Positions 1 to 8,871 of a stretch of 64,000 nucleotides of DNA are shown here, piece by piece. The notes under the pieces were generated by a model that ran no database searches, was not told the origin of the DNA, and was given only the letters and a program-made list of their open reading frames with translations. Numbering within the stretch: the first letter of the stretch is position 1; every line of letters begins with the position of its first letter. Source of the DNA: Antricoccus suffuscus (GTDB lineage Bacteria; Actinomycetota; Actinomycetes; Mycobacteriales; Antricoccaceae); NCBI RefSeq assembly GCF_003003235.1, contig NZ_PVUE01000002.1, positions 248,001 to 312,000 on the forward strand, given 5' to 3'. Both the position numbers and the translations under genes were made by a program.

Positions 1-404
1 GGCAGGCTTTACGCGTGCTGGGTAAAGGCAATAAGGAACGGGTCGTGCCTATTGGTGCGCCCGCTCGCGAGGCGCTGGCGCGATACCTCGACGTGGCCCG
101 GCCGACACTTGCTGGAGCTCGTAGCGGCACGGCGCTGATCCTCGGAGTCCGGGGCGGTCGTATCGATCAGCGCGAAGTTCGGCGCGTCGTACACGCCGCT
201 GCGCAGGCAATCCAGGGCGCGCCGGATATCGGCCCGCACGGTCTGCGACACTCGGCCGCAACCCATCTGCTTGAGGGCGGCGCCGATCTACGGTCGGTCC
301 AGGAACTCCTCGGTCACGCATCGCTCGCTACGACGCAGATCTATACGCACGTATCGGTGGAACGTCTTCGCTCGACTTTCCAGCAGGCGCATCCACGCGC
401 ATAG
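1..404 (+). CDS. xerC: Tyrosine recombinase XerC/XerD, C-terminal part (cut by window edge)
   Basis: The reading frame is open from base 3 and ends in TAG at 402-404, so only the C-terminal half of the catalytic domain is present. It begins [10 protein letters not shown], the usual core of Xer recombinases. It carries the catalytic series [11 protein letters not shown], then LLGH and the nucleophile in TQIYTHV. The family resolves chromosome dimers at dif together with FtsK, whose gene lies at the far end of this window. Actinobacteria commonly keep xerC just upstream of rpsB, which fits XerC better than XerD, but the fragment alone cannot separate the two. Confidence 0.9.
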   Translation, partial: QALRVLGKGNKERVVPIGAPAREALARYLDVARPTLAGARSGTALILGVRGGRIDQREVRRVVHAAAQAIQGAPDIGPHGLRHSAATHLLEGGADLRSVQELLGHASLATTQIYTHVSVERLRSTFQQAHPRA

Positions 405-504
405 GACTGCTGTTTGATCGCGCACCCGCGGCCCAACTGTTCGCACCGATTCGCTGACGCGCCCGGGATAATCGGCCCCGGCGGACTTTGTGCAAGTCGG
501 GTGA

Positions 505-1050
505 CTACTTCTTGGGTAATAGCCGTACGTGGCGCGGCTTGAGTAGGCCAAGCGGGTCCAGGTAGGTTTCGCCGCGACGAAGTCCCCAATGAAGGCATGC
601 CGCGTCCGGGCAACCGGCGTGACCGGCCTCGAGTGCGCCGATCTGTTGGCCGCGTGTGACGACGGCGCCGACTACAACAGAAGCGGTGACCGGTTCGTAC
701 GTCGTCTTGAGCCCGTTGGGGTGGGTGACCGCGACGACACCGCGACCGGCGAGGACGCCGGCATAGCTCACCGTGCCGCCGCCCGCGGCGTACACCGGCA
801 TCGACACCTCACCAGCAAGGTCGACACCGCGATGTCCGGCGCCCCATTTGACCGCCGGAGGGTCGAAGTCGCGCGTGACTTGATGAGCGCCGTCGATCGG
901 CCAACCCCAACGCGACGGCGTCCCGGCGGCGGCGGGTTCGTTGGGCAGCAGCGTGCTGGCAAAGAGGGCGACTGCCGCCAGCACCGTGATCAGCCAGCGC
1001 GCACGCGTCGCTGCTGACGTTGTTTTTGTGGTGGTGTTGTGTCCGTCCAT
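505..1050 (-). CDS. Secreted M23 (LytM-fold) protein with incomplete catalytic site
   Basis: The protein has 181 aa. An N-terminal signal sequence (hydrophobic core about residues 19-35, cleavage probably after AAA near 42) is followed by one LytM/M23 domain. By my alignment to LytM the zinc ligands are kept: H73 and D77 (GHRGVDL) and H154 (CLHWGL). The two auxiliary catalytic histidines are replaced by E119 (TTYEPV) and C152. Such a protein may bind peptidoglycan or activate other hydrolases rather than cut. The start was set at the ATG directly before MDGHN; the frame is open 210 nt further upstream, but that stretch is Arg/Pro-rich and not signal-like. It lies between xerC and rpsB, as in many actinobacteria. 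Confidence 0.85.
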   Translation of the reverse strand: MDGHNTTTKTTSAATRARWLITVLAAVALFASTLLPNEPAAAGTPSRWGWPIDGAHQVTRDFDPPAVKWGAGHRGVDLAGEVSMPVYAAGGGTVSYAGVLAGRGVVAVTHPNGLKTTYEPVTASVVVGAVVTRGQQIGALEAGHAGCPDAACLHWGLRRGETYLDPLGLLKPRHVRLLPKK

Positions 1051-1430
1051 GGCCCGACTGAACCATCGGGCAGACGACGGGTGCTGGATCGATAAGGCAG
1101 ATTGTGGACGACGCGGCCGCCTGTGGAAAAGTCTCGGCGCGTGACGTGGCATCGGCGTCGGGGCGAATGCAGGGTGACCGGCGCGATCGCGTACACTTTC
1201 AGCAGCGGTTCGTCTCACTTCCGGTAGGGAAGGGATGGCGGGCCGACTTCGCGCGTCCACTTTTCCGCGGCAGTACGTCTCTGAAAAGGACAGTCACTTG
1301 GTCCGCTCTACAGCAACGGCAGTAGAGCGGCAATGTCAGGACGCTAGGCGCGACACCGACCGGTGTTCGCGATAAACCGAGAGGCTTCAGGCGTGTTCGG
1401 CCTGCAAGCCAGTTAAGGAGTGCTCCGGCA
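1051..1430. other. Intergenic region with divergent promoters and rpsB leader
   Basis: No protein-coding gene is supported here. The region separates the reverse-strand M23 gene from forward-strand rpsB and must hold both promoters. It contains one conspicuous hairpin, listed separately at 1303-1330, and the rpsB Shine-Dalgarno AAGGAG about 10 nt before the ATG. I could not place promoter hexamers with confidence. Confidence 0.6.
1303..1330 (+). promoter_or_regulatory. Perfect 9-bp hairpin in the rpsB leader
   Basis: CCGCTCTAC (1303-1311) is the exact reverse complement of GTAGAGCGG (1322-1330), with a 10-nt loop. It lies 100 nt before the rpsB start codon and is not followed by a T-run, so it does not look like an intrinsic terminator. 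Ribosomal-protein leaders often carry autoregulatory structures; that role here is inference. Confidence 0.45.
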
Positions 1431-2399
1431 ATGGCCGTAGTAACTATGCGACAGCTGCTTGACAGCGGCGTCCACTTTGGTCACCAGACCCGTCGTTGGA
1501 ACCCGAAGATGAAGCGATTCATCCTCACCGAGCGCAACGGCATCTACATCATCGACTTGCAGCAGACGCTGTCGTATATCGACCGCGCCTACGAGTTCGT
1601 CAAGGAAACTGTTGCTCACGGCGGCACGATCCTGTTCGTCGGCACCAAGCGTCAGGCGCAAGAGGCAATTGCCAAGGAAGCCAGCCGCGTCAGCATGCCG
1701 TACGTCAACCAGCGTTGGCTCGGTGGCATGCTCACCAACTTCTCGACCGTGCACAAGCGGCTGCAGCGCCTCAAGGAGCTCGAAGCCATCGAGGAGACCG
1801 GCGGCGAGACGGTCATGACCAAGAAGGAACAGTTGATCCTGTCGCGCGAGCGCACCAAGCTCGCACGCACGCTCGGCGGCATCCGCGATATGGCCCGCGT
1901 GCCGTCGGCGGTGTGGATTGTCGACACCAAAAAAGAGCACATCGCCGTTGGCGAGGCTAAGAAACTTGGTATCCCGATCGTCGCGATCCTCGACACCAAC
2001 TGCGACCCCGACGAGCTCGACTACCCGATCCCGGGTAACGACGACGCTATCCGCTCGGCCGGCCTGCTAACCCGCGTGATCGCGGACGGCGTCGCCGAGG
2101 GCCTGCTGGCCCGCGCGGCGAATGCCGGTGGCGGCGCCAAGGATGGCGACGACAAGCCCAACCGCGATGATGCTGCTGCGAACGAGCCGCTCGCAGAGTG
2201 GGAACGCGAAATCCTCAAGGGTGACGAGTCGGCACCAGCTGCCGAGACTGCGCCGGCTGCCGAAGCCGCCCCAGCCGATGAGGCTGCACCCGCTGCGGAA
2301 GCCGCACCGGTCGCACCGGCTCCTGAGGCTGCACCAGCCGCGGAGGCTCCGACCGAAGCGTCGGCAGGCGACAAGACCGAAGAAACCACCGCTAACTAA
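1431..2399 (+). CDS. rpsB: 30S ribosomal protein S2
   Basis: The product is 322 aa and starts [27 protein letters not shown], with the S2 hallmark [14 protein letters not shown]2 binds the 30S head-body junction and recruits S1 where present. The folded S2 core ends around residue 240. The remaining about 80 residues are an Ala/Pro/Glu-rich low-complexity tail (repeated APAAEAAP-type units) ending ETTAN, longer than the usual 250-280 aa protein. Such acidic extensions occur in actinobacterial S2. An AAGGAG ribosome-binding site precedes the ATG. It is followed by tsf, the universal arrangement. Confidence 0.98.
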   Translation: MAVVTMRQLLDSGVHFGHQTRRWNPKMKRFILTERNGIYIIDLQQTLSYIDRAYEFVKETVAHGGTILFVGTKRQAQEAIAKEASRVSMPYVNQRWLGGMLTNFSTVHKRLQRLKELEAIEETGGETVMTKKEQLILSRERTKLARTLGGIRDMARVPSAVWIVDTKKEHIAVGEAKKLGIPIVAILDTNCDPDELDYPIPGNDDAIRSAGLLTRVIADGVAEGLLARAANAGGGAKDGDDKPNRDDAAANEPLAEWEREILKGDESAPAAETAPAAEAAPADEAAPAAEAAPVAPAPEAAPAAEAPTEASAGDKTEETTAN

Positions 2400-2408
2400 T
2401 CGTCCGGT

Positions 2409-2450
2409 GTCGGGCGGCGCGCGACTACCGTCGTACTGCTGCCGCCCGAC
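2409..2450 (+). promoter_or_regulatory. 10-bp inverted repeat between rpsB and tsf
   Basis: GTCGGGCGGC (2409-2418) is fully complementary to GCCGCCCGAC (2441-2450) with a 22-nt spacer. It sits 9 nt after the rpsB stop. There is no T-run, so partial termination or an mRNA-processing role are both possible; neither is shown. Confidence 0.4.
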
Positions 2451-2518
2451 CCCGAGTGCGACTGCTGATATCAAAACTGCCCGGCCACCCCGGGCGAAGA
2501 GACGGGAATACCGCAAAA

Positions 2519-3340
2519 ATGGCTGACTTCACTGTTGCCGATGTGAAGAAACTCCGCGAGATCACTGGCTCCGGCATGAGCGACTGCAAGAAGGCTCTGA
2601 CCGAGACCGGCGGCGACCTCGACAAGGCTGTCGAGATCTTGCGCATCAAGGGCGCCAAGGATGTCGGGAAGCGCGCGGCGCGCACATCATCTAATGGCCT
2701 CGTCACGATCAAAGACGGCGTGCTCATCGAGTTGCTCTGCGAGACCGACTTTGTCGCTAAAAACGACGAGTTCGTGTCGACAGGCGAAGCGATCGTTGGT
2801 GCACTGGCCGCGGCTAAGGTCGACAACGTCGAAGGTGCCCTCTCGCAGGACGTCAACGGCAAGTCCGTTGCCGACATCGTGCAGGAACTGTCGGCGAAGC
2901 TCGGAGAGCGTCTTGAACTGCGCCGGGTCGTCCGGTTCGACGGTGCGACAACGTCGTACCTCCACCGCCGCGCGGCCGATCTACCTCCACAGGTCGCCGT
3001 ACTCGTTGAGTACACCGGTGACGACGAAGAGGCCGCACGTGGTGCCGCGATGCAGATCGCGGCTATGCGGCCGAAGTACGTGAGCCGCGACGAGGTCCCC
3101 GAGAGCATCGTTGCTGACGAACGGCGTATCGCTGAAGAGACTGCCCGTGAAGAAGGCAAGCCTGAGCAGGCGATGACCAAGATCATCGAGGGCCGGGTCA
3201 ACTCCTACTTCAAGGACAACACGCTCAACGAGCAGCCTTCGGTGCAGGATTCGAAGAAGACCGTCAAGGCGCTTCTGGATGCCAGCGGAGTGGCAGTCAC
3301 TCGGTTCGCTCGGTACGAAGTCGGCGAGGAAGTCAAGTAG
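2519..3340 (+). CDS. tsf: Translation elongation factor Ts
   Basis: EF-Ts is the nucleotide exchange factor for EF-Tu. The 273-aa protein begins [20 protein letters not shown], the usual N-terminal UBA-like helix region with the [12 protein letters not shown] signature, and contains [12 protein letters not shown], the core motif that contacts EF-Tu. The ATG at 2519 was preferred because the upstream in-frame extension has no family similarity. It forms a pair with rpsB and is followed by a strong terminator-like hairpin. Confidence 0.98.
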   Translation: MADFTVADVKKLREITGSGMSDCKKALTETGGDLDKAVEILRIKGAKDVGKRAARTSSNGLVTIKDGVLIELLCETDFVAKNDEFVSTGEAIVGALAAAKVDNVEGALSQDVNGKSVADIVQELSAKLGERLELRRVVRFDGATTSYLHRRAADLPPQVAVLVEYTGDDEEAARGAAMQIAAMRPKYVSRDEVPESIVADERRIAEETAREEGKPEQAMTKIIEGRVNSYFKDNTLNEQPSVQDSKKTVKALLDASGVAVTRFARYEVGEEVK

Positions 3341-3385
3341 CGCGCGAGCCGGTCAGGACATAGTTCGAGAACGGATTTCACGAAT

Positions 3386-3425
3386 GAGGGGCCGCCAAAC
3401 CGATAACCGGGGATGGCGGCCCCTC
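3386..3425 (+). terminator. Terminator-like hairpin after tsf
   Basis: GAGGGGCCGCC (3386-3396) pairs perfectly with GGCGGCCCCTC (3415-3425) across an 18-nt loop, followed by TTCGTATG, a weak T-run. It lies between the tsf stop and pyrH and probably limits read-through from the rpsB-tsf unit. Confidence 0.7.
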
Positions 3426-3486
3426 TTCGTATGCGCGATGATTCTTCAGGCAACTTCGATGCAAGTAGAGGGACGGTAGGACGCGA

Positions 3487-4227
3487 GTGGCCTATAAACG
3501 AGTACTTCTGAAACTGTCCGGCGAGTCGTTCGGCGGTGGCCGCCTTGGCATCGACCCGATCATCATCACCAATATCGCGCGCCAGATCAAAGCGGTGCTG
3601 GCCGCCGGCACCGAGGTTTGCATCGTCGTCGGCGGTGGCAACTTCTTCCGCGGCGCGGAACTGTCGCAGCACGGCATGGAGCGGGCGCGCGCCGACTACA
3701 TGGGCATGCTCGGCACCGTCCTCAATTGCCTTGCGCTGCAGGACTTCTGTGAACAGTCGGGGATCGATACGCGAGTCCAGACCGCAATCACCATGGGTCA
3801 AGTAGCCGAGTCCTACATCCCGCGGCGCGCGATTCGACACCTTGAGAAAGGCCGAGTCGTCATCTTCGGCGCCGGCGCCGGAATGCCGTACTTCTCGACC
3901 GACACCGTCGCGGCGCAACGTGCCCTCGAAATCGGCTGCGAGGTACTCCTCATGGCCAAGAACGACGTGGACGGGGTCTATACCGCCGACCCGAAGATCG
4001 ACCCGGACGCTCTGATGTACACCGAACTGGCATACACCGACGTTCTGGCGCAACAGCTCAAGGTCGCGGATTCAACCGCGATCAGTCTTTGCATGGACAA
4101 CAACATGCCGATCGTCGTCTTCAACCTGCTCAAGGAGGGCAATATCGCTCGCGCCGTCGCAGGTGAGAAGATCGGAACAGTAATCAGCAATGCCGCATCA
4201 CAGGTCTCGCGAGGAGAAAAACGATGA
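3487..4227 (+). CDS. pyrH: UMP kinase
   Basis: The protein has 246 aa and is of the amino-acid-kinase fold, making UDP from UMP and ATP. It starts at a GTG ([14 protein letters not shown]) with the nucleotide-binding LSGESF and GGGNFFRG motifs. Further signatures are [13 protein letters not shown] and the acidic [14 protein letters not shown] segment. Its TGA overlaps the frr ATG (ATGA at 4224-4227), so the two are translationally coupled. Normal length for the bacterial hexameric enzyme. Confidence 0.97.
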   Translation: MAYKRVLLKLSGESFGGGRLGIDPIIITNIARQIKAVLAAGTEVCIVVGGGNFFRGAELSQHGMERARADYMGMLGTVLNCLALQDFCEQSGIDTRVQTAITMGQVAESYIPRRAIRHLEKGRVVIFGAGAGMPYFSTDTVAAQRALEIGCEVLLMAKNDVDGVYTADPKIDPDALMYTELAYTDVLAQQLKVADSTAISLCMDNNMPIVVFNLLKEGNIARAVAGEKIGTVISNAASQVSRGEKR

Positions 4228-4781
4228 TTGATGACGCCCTTCTTGAGGCCGAGGTAAAGATGGACAAGGCCGTAACAGTGGCCAAAGACGACATGTCAAC
4301 GATCCGCACCGGTCGCGCGCAGCCGGCGATGTTCTCGCGCATCAACGTCGACTACTACGGCGCCGCGACGCCGTTGCCGCAGCTTGCGACGATCTCGATT
4401 CCGGAGGCCCGCATGGCAGTAGTGAAGCCGTACGATGCCAGCCAGCTCGGCGAGATAGAGAAGGCGATTCGCGACAGTGATCTGGGTGTCAACCCGGGCA
4501 ACGACGGGCAGCTCATCCGGGTGGTGTTCCCGCAGCTGACCGAGGAGCGCCGCAAGGAGATGGCCAAGTCCGTCCGCTCCAAGGGCGAGGACGCGAAGAT
4601 CTCGATCCGCAACATCCGGCGTACGGCGATGGAGACGCTCGACAAGATCAAGAAAGACGGCGAGGCGGGGGAAGATGACGTTGCCCGCGCCGAAAAGGAG
4701 CTCGAGGGTACGACGAGCAAATACATCGCCTCCGTAGACGACGTGGTCAAGCGTAAAGAAGCGGAGCTTCTTGAGGTCTAG
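4224..4781 (+). CDS. frr: Ribosome recycling factor
   Basis: RRF splits post-termination ribosomes together with EF-G. The 185-aa protein has the full family pattern: the [13 protein letters not shown] helix, [20 protein letters not shown] in the hinge domain, [14 protein letters not shown], and the final long helices with [17 protein letters not shown]. It overlaps pyrH by four bases. Length is standard. Confidence 0.98.
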   Translation: MIDDALLEAEVKMDKAVTVAKDDMSTIRTGRAQPAMFSRINVDYYGAATPLPQLATISIPEARMAVVKPYDASQLGEIEKAIRDSDLGVNPGNDGQLIRVVFPQLTEERRKEMAKSVRSKGEDAKISIRNIRRTAMETLDKIKKDGEAGEDDVARAEKELEGTTSKYIASVDDVVKRKEAELLEV

Positions 4782-4799
4782 CGCCACGTCGTCTGACTG

Positions 4800-5780
4800 A
4801 TGCCTGTGTCTGAATCTTCCGCAACCTCCGCCGACTGTCCGACGCCGCACGAACCCGTGGCGCCGGCCGAGTCAGCGCCCCCGACCTCGGCCGAGTCGCC
4901 AGATCAGGCGGCGCCATCCAGCGGTATGCCACCGCAAATCCCCGGTGCCGCACCGCCACCGAAGTCTGGTGGCCGGGCCGGGCGTGATCTCGGTGCGGCA
5001 ATCGGTATCGGGCTCTTGCTCGGCGCGGTGGCCGTCACGCTGCTGTATGTCTACCGACCGGCGTTCGTCATTCTGATCGCCCTCGCGGCGTGCATCGGAG
5101 TGTGGGAGATCGTGCGCGCGGTCGGCACGACCGGCGCGCTCGTACCGATTTCGCCGCTGCTCATCGGCACCCTCGCAATGCTCGCACTGGCCTGGTATCG
5201 AGGCATCGACGGTTTGACGATCGGCCTGCTATTCACCGTGCTGGCCGTGGTCGTATGGCGAATGGCTGATTCGGCCGACGGCTATCTCACTGCGACGTCG
5301 GCGGGGGTCTTCATCGCCGTCTACGTGCCGTTCCTGGCCGGATTCGCTGTCCTGCTCGCCGTACCAGATGATGGCGCAACCCGCGTAATCGCGTTCATCG
5401 CCGCCGTCGTGTGCAGTGACACCGGCGGATACATCGCCGGTGTGCTGTTCGGCAAACATCCCATGGCGCCGACGATCTCGCCAAAGAAGTCCTGGGAAGG
5501 GCTGGGCGGGTCGCTCGTCGGATCGGCGGTCTTCGGCGTATTGATGTTTACGTTGGCGTTCGAGGCGACCTGGTGGAAGGGCCTGCTCTACGGGTTGGCG
5601 ATCGCCGCGACTGCCACGCTAGGTGATCTCGGGGAGTCGATGATCAAACGTGACATCGGGGTCAAGGATATGGGCACGCTGTTGCCCGGGCACGGCGGTG
5701 TCATGGACCGGCTTGATTCGTTGTTGCCGTCGGCAGCGGTCGCCTTTGTGCTGCTGTCGGTGTTCGTCCCGGTGAGCTAG
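4800..5780 (+). CDS. cdsA: Phosphatidate cytidylyltransferase
   Basis: CdsA makes CDP-diacylglycerol from phosphatidate and CTP at the membrane. The 326-aa protein has a Pro/Ala/Ser-rich, probably disordered cytosolic N-terminus of about 60 residues, then about eight membrane segments. The C-terminal signature is clear: SPKKSWEGLGGS, and GDLGESMIKRDIGVKDMG followed by LLPGHGGVMDRLDSL. It follows frr by 18 nt. Its TAG stop overlaps the stop of the convergent rRNA methyltransferase gene in a shared CTAG. Confidence 0.95.
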   Translation: MPVSESSATSADCPTPHEPVAPAESAPPTSAESPDQAAPSSGMPPQIPGAAPPPKSGGRAGRDLGAAIGIGLLLGAVAVTLLYVYRPAFVILIALAACIGVWEIVRAVGTTGALVPISPLLIGTLAMLALAWYRGIDGLTIGLLFTVLAVVVWRMADSADGYLTATSAGVFIAVYVPFLAGFAVLLAVPDDGATRVIAFIAAVVCSDTGGYIAGVLFGKHPMAPTISPKKSWEGLGGSLVGSAVFGVLMFTLAFEATWWKGLLYGLAIAATATLGDLGESMIKRDIGVKDMGTLLPGHGGVMDRLDSLLPSAAVAFVLLSVFVPVS

Positions 5781-6487
5781 TCGACCGGGGCAGCGTGCTG
5801 CTGGATCCAGGTATGCATGGCAATGCCGGCCGCGACACCGGCATTGATCGACCGGGTGCTGCCGTACTGGCTGATCGAATACAAGCTCGTGCAGACGGCG
5901 ACCGCTTCTTCGCTCAGACCGGTACTTTCTTGGCCGAACAGCAGAATGGCACGTTCCGGAAGCCGGGCGTGCTCGATCGGCCGTGAACCCGGCAAGTTAT
6001 CGATCCCAATGATCTGCAGACCCTCGCGCTCGGCGTGTTCGCGAAGCTGCTCGGGATCGGGATGATGCACGATGTGCTGGTAGCGGTCGGTCACCATCGC
6101 GCCGCGTCGGTTCCATCTGCGCCGCCCGACTATGTGTATCCGACGAGCCAAAAATGCGTTGGCAGTCCGCACGACCGTGCCGATGTTCATGTCGTGCGCG
6201 AGATTCTCAATCGCGATCTCGAAGGGATGTCGCCGGGTGTCCAGGTCCGCAACGATCGCCTCGAGCCGCCAGTATCGATAGCGATCTATCACGTTGCGCC
6301 GGTCACCGTCGGCGAGCAGTTCCGGGTCGAGACGTGGATCGTCCGGCCAGGGCTGCGGGTGCGGGCCGACACCGATGGGTGGGGCGTACGCCGGACGGGT
6401 GCCTTCGTCGTACTGTGCGCTCTCAGGCGGGTCGGACTCAGGCGTGTCGGACGTAGGCGTGTCAGATGCCGGCGTGTGGGATGTCAT
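5777..6487 (-). CDS. SpoU/TrmH-family RNA 2'-O-methyltransferase
   Basis: The protein has 236 aa. The first 50 residues are Pro/Asp/Thr-rich with imperfect SDTPTSDTPESDPPES repeats. The SPOUT knot domain follows: FEIAIENLAHDMNIGTVVRTANAF (motif 1), LFGQESTGLSEEAV (motif 2) and YGSTRSINAGVAAGIAMHTW (motif 3, SAM binding and catalysis). The substrate, tRNA or rRNA position, cannot be read from sequence. It converges on cdsA with a 4-nt overlap of stop codons. Confidence 0.9.
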   Translation of the reverse strand: MTSHTPASDTPTSDTPESDPPESAQYDEGTRPAYAPPIGVGPHPQPWPDDPRLDPELLADGDRRNVIDRYRYWRLEAIVADLDTRRHPFEIAIENLAHDMNIGTVVRTANAFLARRIHIVGRRRWNRRGAMVTDRYQHIVHHPDPEQLREHAEREGLQIIGIDNLPGSRPIEHARLPERAILLFGQESTGLSEEAVAVCTSLYSISQYGSTRSINAGVAAGIAMHTWIQQHAAPVD

Positions 6488-6558
6488 TGCCGCAGACGAT
6501 ACCGGGCTGTTCAGTGTGACCTACGCTGCTGCTCTTACGTGAGAGACTGTAGGGCGTT

Positions 6559-7674
6559 ATGTCATCACTTCCGCTTGTCTTCAATGCTCCGCGCGGGGCG
6601 AAACCGCCGCGTCATCTCGCCGACCTCGATCTGGCAGGCCGGCGTACGGCGCTGGCCGACAAGGGCTACCCAGCCTTCCGAGCGACGCAGTTGTCCAACC
6701 ACTACTTCAGTCGGCTCAGCGACGACGTCGACTCGATGACCGATATCCCCGCCGCCGAGCGTGCCGACCTCGCGAGCGAGTTTTTTCCGCCGCTGCTGGA
6801 GGTCGTCCGCCATCTGACGTGCGATGACGGTACGACGCGCAAGACGCTCTGGAAATGTTTCGATGGCGTCCTGGTCGAGAGCGTGCTCATGCGCTACCCG
6901 GACCGCACGACGCTATGCGTCTCGAGCCAGGCCGGCTGTGGGATGGCGTGCCCGTTCTGCGCCACCGGCCAGGCTGGACTGACCCGCAACCTGTCCGCCG
7001 CTGAGATTGTTGAGCAGGTCGTTGCCGCGGCGCGCGCGATGGCCAGGGGCGAGATTCCCGGTGGCCCGGGGCGGCTGAGCAATGTCGTGTTCATGGGGAT
7101 GGGCGAGCCGCTGGCGAACTACAACCGGTTGATGTCGGCGGTACGCCGGATCACCTCGCCGGCTCCGGAGGGTCTCGGCATCTCGCAGCGTGGTGTGACC
7201 GTCTCGACGGTCGGACTGGTCCCGGCGATCAAACGATTGACCGCCGAAAACATGCACGTCCGGCTTGCAGTGTCGCTGCATACCCCCGACGACGAGCTGC
7301 GCGACACCCTCGTGCCGGTCAACAACCGTTGGAAAGTCGACGAGGTTCTCGACGCCGCGAAGGACTACGCCGAACACACCGGCCGCCGGATCTCGATCGA
7401 GTACGCGCTGATCCGCGACATCAATGACCAGGGGTGGCGCGCGGACCTGCTCGCCAAACGGCTGCGGTCGCGCGGTGGCCCAGGATGGGTGCACGTCAAT
7501 CTCATTCCGCTTAACCCCACGCCGGGGAGCAAATGGGATGCCAGCCCCAAGCCGGTCGAGCGCGAGTTCGTTCGTCGGATGAAGGCTGCCGGCATCTCGA
7601 CCACGGTGCGCGATACGCGCGGCCAGGAAATCGACGGCGCCTGCGGACAGTTGGCCGCCAAAGAGGAGAAGTAG
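6559..7674 (+). CDS. rlmN: Dual-specificity 23S rRNA/tRNA adenine-C2 methyltransferase RlmN
   Basis: RlmN is a radical-SAM enzyme methylating A2503 of 23S rRNA and A37 of some tRNAs. The 371-aa product has the CxxxCxxC cluster in [19 protein letters not shown], the [10 protein letters not shown] motif, and the C-terminal [18 protein letters not shown] with the catalytic cysteine. A 40-residue N-terminal extension precedes the core. It is immediately followed by the DivIVA-domain gene at 1 nt spacing. Confidence 0.96.
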   Translation: MSSLPLVFNAPRGAKPPRHLADLDLAGRRTALADKGYPAFRATQLSNHYFSRLSDDVDSMTDIPAAERADLASEFFPPLLEVVRHLTCDDGTTRKTLWKCFDGVLVESVLMRYPDRTTLCVSSQAGCGMACPFCATGQAGLTRNLSAAEIVEQVVAAARAMARGEIPGGPGRLSNVVFMGMGEPLANYNRLMSAVRRITSPAPEGLGISQRGVTVSTVGLVPAIKRLTAENMHVRLAVSLHTPDDELRDTLVPVNNRWKVDEVLDAAKDYAEHTGRRISIEYALIRDINDQGWRADLLAKRLRSRGGPGWVHVNLIPLNPTPGSKWDASPKPVEREFVRRMKAAGISTTVRDTRGQEIDGACGQLAAKEEK

Positions 7675-7675
7675 T

Positions 7676-8239
7676 TTGCTCGTCTCACGACCGGAATTCT
7701 CCAAACCCCGGATGGGGCGTAAGGGATATAACCACGACGAGGTCGACAACTTCGTCGACTTGATCATCGCGAAGCTGAAAGGCAAACCCGAGGGTGACGG
7801 AGTCACCGCGGCCGATCTCGGCATCATGGTGTTCCACGAGGAGCGCGGCGCGTCGGCGTACGACTCCGATGAAGTCGACGAGTGGCTCAAGCGGGTGCGG
7901 CCCAAGGTCAAATCCGCCGAAAGTCAGCTGCGTGAAGAGGATCTGCCCGCCGACCGGCCAGGATCAGTGATCGATATGGCCGCGCCGCCGCACTACGCGG
8001 ATCGGTTTCCCCGGGTTAGTCGCGCCGTTCTGGGCTTCGCGATTGACGACGTCGACGCCGCTATGGATACTCTGCGCGCTGATCTAGCCGGTCCGGAAGC
8101 CCCGACCGCGAAGCAGATCATGGATTTGTCGTTCCGCGAGCAGCCTGGCGGTTACCGGCAGGTCGCGGTGGCGCAGACCCTCGAACTTATTGCGCTGGCC
8201 CGCGACGCCGGGGTAACGAGCGCAGCGGTTGACTCCTAG
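7676..8239 (+). CDS. DivIVA-domain protein
   Basis: The protein has 187 aa and starts at a TTG (LVSRPEFSKPRMG) with an AAGAGGAG ribosome-binding site. Three DivIVA-like short modules can be seen: GRKGYNHDEVDNFVDLI, GASAYDSDEVDEWLKRV and a degenerate VLGFAIDDVDAAMDTL. DivIVA-domain proteins mark curved membrane at poles and septa in Actinobacteria. This small one has no long coiled coil, so it is not the polar Wag31 scaffold itself. It is probably cotranscribed with rlmN; a strong terminator follows. Confidence 0.75.
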   Translation: MLVSRPEFSKPRMGRKGYNHDEVDNFVDLIIAKLKGKPEGDGVTAADLGIMVFHEERGASAYDSDEVDEWLKRVRPKVKSAESQLREEDLPADRPGSVIDMAAPPHYADRFPRVSRAVLGFAIDDVDAAMDTLRADLAGPEAPTAKQIMDLSFREQPGGYRQVAVAQTLELIALARDAGVTSAAVDS

Positions 8240-8267
8240 GCGCTCCGAGGTCGTATCGCGCACGAAA

Positions 8268-8298
8268 AAATCCCCGCATCATTGTGATGCGGGGATTT
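8268..8298. terminator. Bidirectional intrinsic terminator
   Basis: A 14-bp perfect stem, AAATCCCCGCATCA (8268-8281) with TGATGCGGGGATTT (8285-8298), has a 3-nt loop. A-rich sequence lies on the left and TTCTTGGTTTT on the right, so it can act for both the forward DivIVA-domain gene and the reverse DUF2631 gene. Confidence 0.92.
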
Positions 8299-8354
8299 CT
8301 TGGTTTTCAGGATGCCCCAACGACGGACCGTCAGGTGCGTACGCGCCGGACGAA

Positions 8355-8702
8355 CTAACTGCGCCAGGATTTACGGCGACGCACCATGTCATAGATGAGG
8401 ATGGCGATCATAATCAGTGCGATGACGGCGAGCCACAGGTCCTCGACGTGCCCTTCGTGGTTGCCGATGCACATCACCAGCAGGATGACTGCGATGATCC
8501 AGCCAGCACCGCGTGCGGCTTTGCCGAACGTGTGGTGCCAGCCCCAGAGCGCCGGGTCGTCGTCGCCCGCGTCGTGTGTCAGGCCGTGAGCGGCTTCCCA
8601 GGGTGCGTCATCGGTCGCGATGTGCCGGGGACCCTCGACGTTGGGCTCATCCAGCAGCTGAGCATGCACATCGTTGTCAGGGATGACAGGGTTATTGGTC
8701 AC
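8355..8702 (-). CDS. DUF2631-type small membrane protein
   Basis: The protein has 115 aa. The first 60 residues are polar and acidic, then two adjoining hydrophobic helices (AGWIIAVILLVMCIG and WLAVIALIMIAILIY) and a basic tail RRRKSWRS. This matches actinobacterial DUF2631 proteins of unknown function. The GTG before TNNPVIPD was chosen since AAGGAGG lies directly upstream; the GTG five codons earlier would place that Shine-Dalgarno inside the gene. Confidence 0.75.
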   Translation of the reverse strand: MTNNPVIPDNDVHAQLLDEPNVEGPRHIATDDAPWEAAHGLTHDAGDDDPALWGWHHTFGKAARGAGWIIAVILLVMCIGNHEGHVEDLWLAVIALIMIAILIYDMVRRRKSWRS

Positions 8703-8871
8703 GGGTCCTCCTTGCACGGGCAGTTACTAGCAACATCATCCCATCGACCTGACGGCCCCGCGTGACCAGGTCAGCGCATGTCGGGCGGCGATCGTCACAC
8801 AGCGTCCGAACGGCAAGGTGAGAGAGCCATCTCTACGGCGGGGTGCGCGCCCCGCTGCGTTGTGAGGGACA

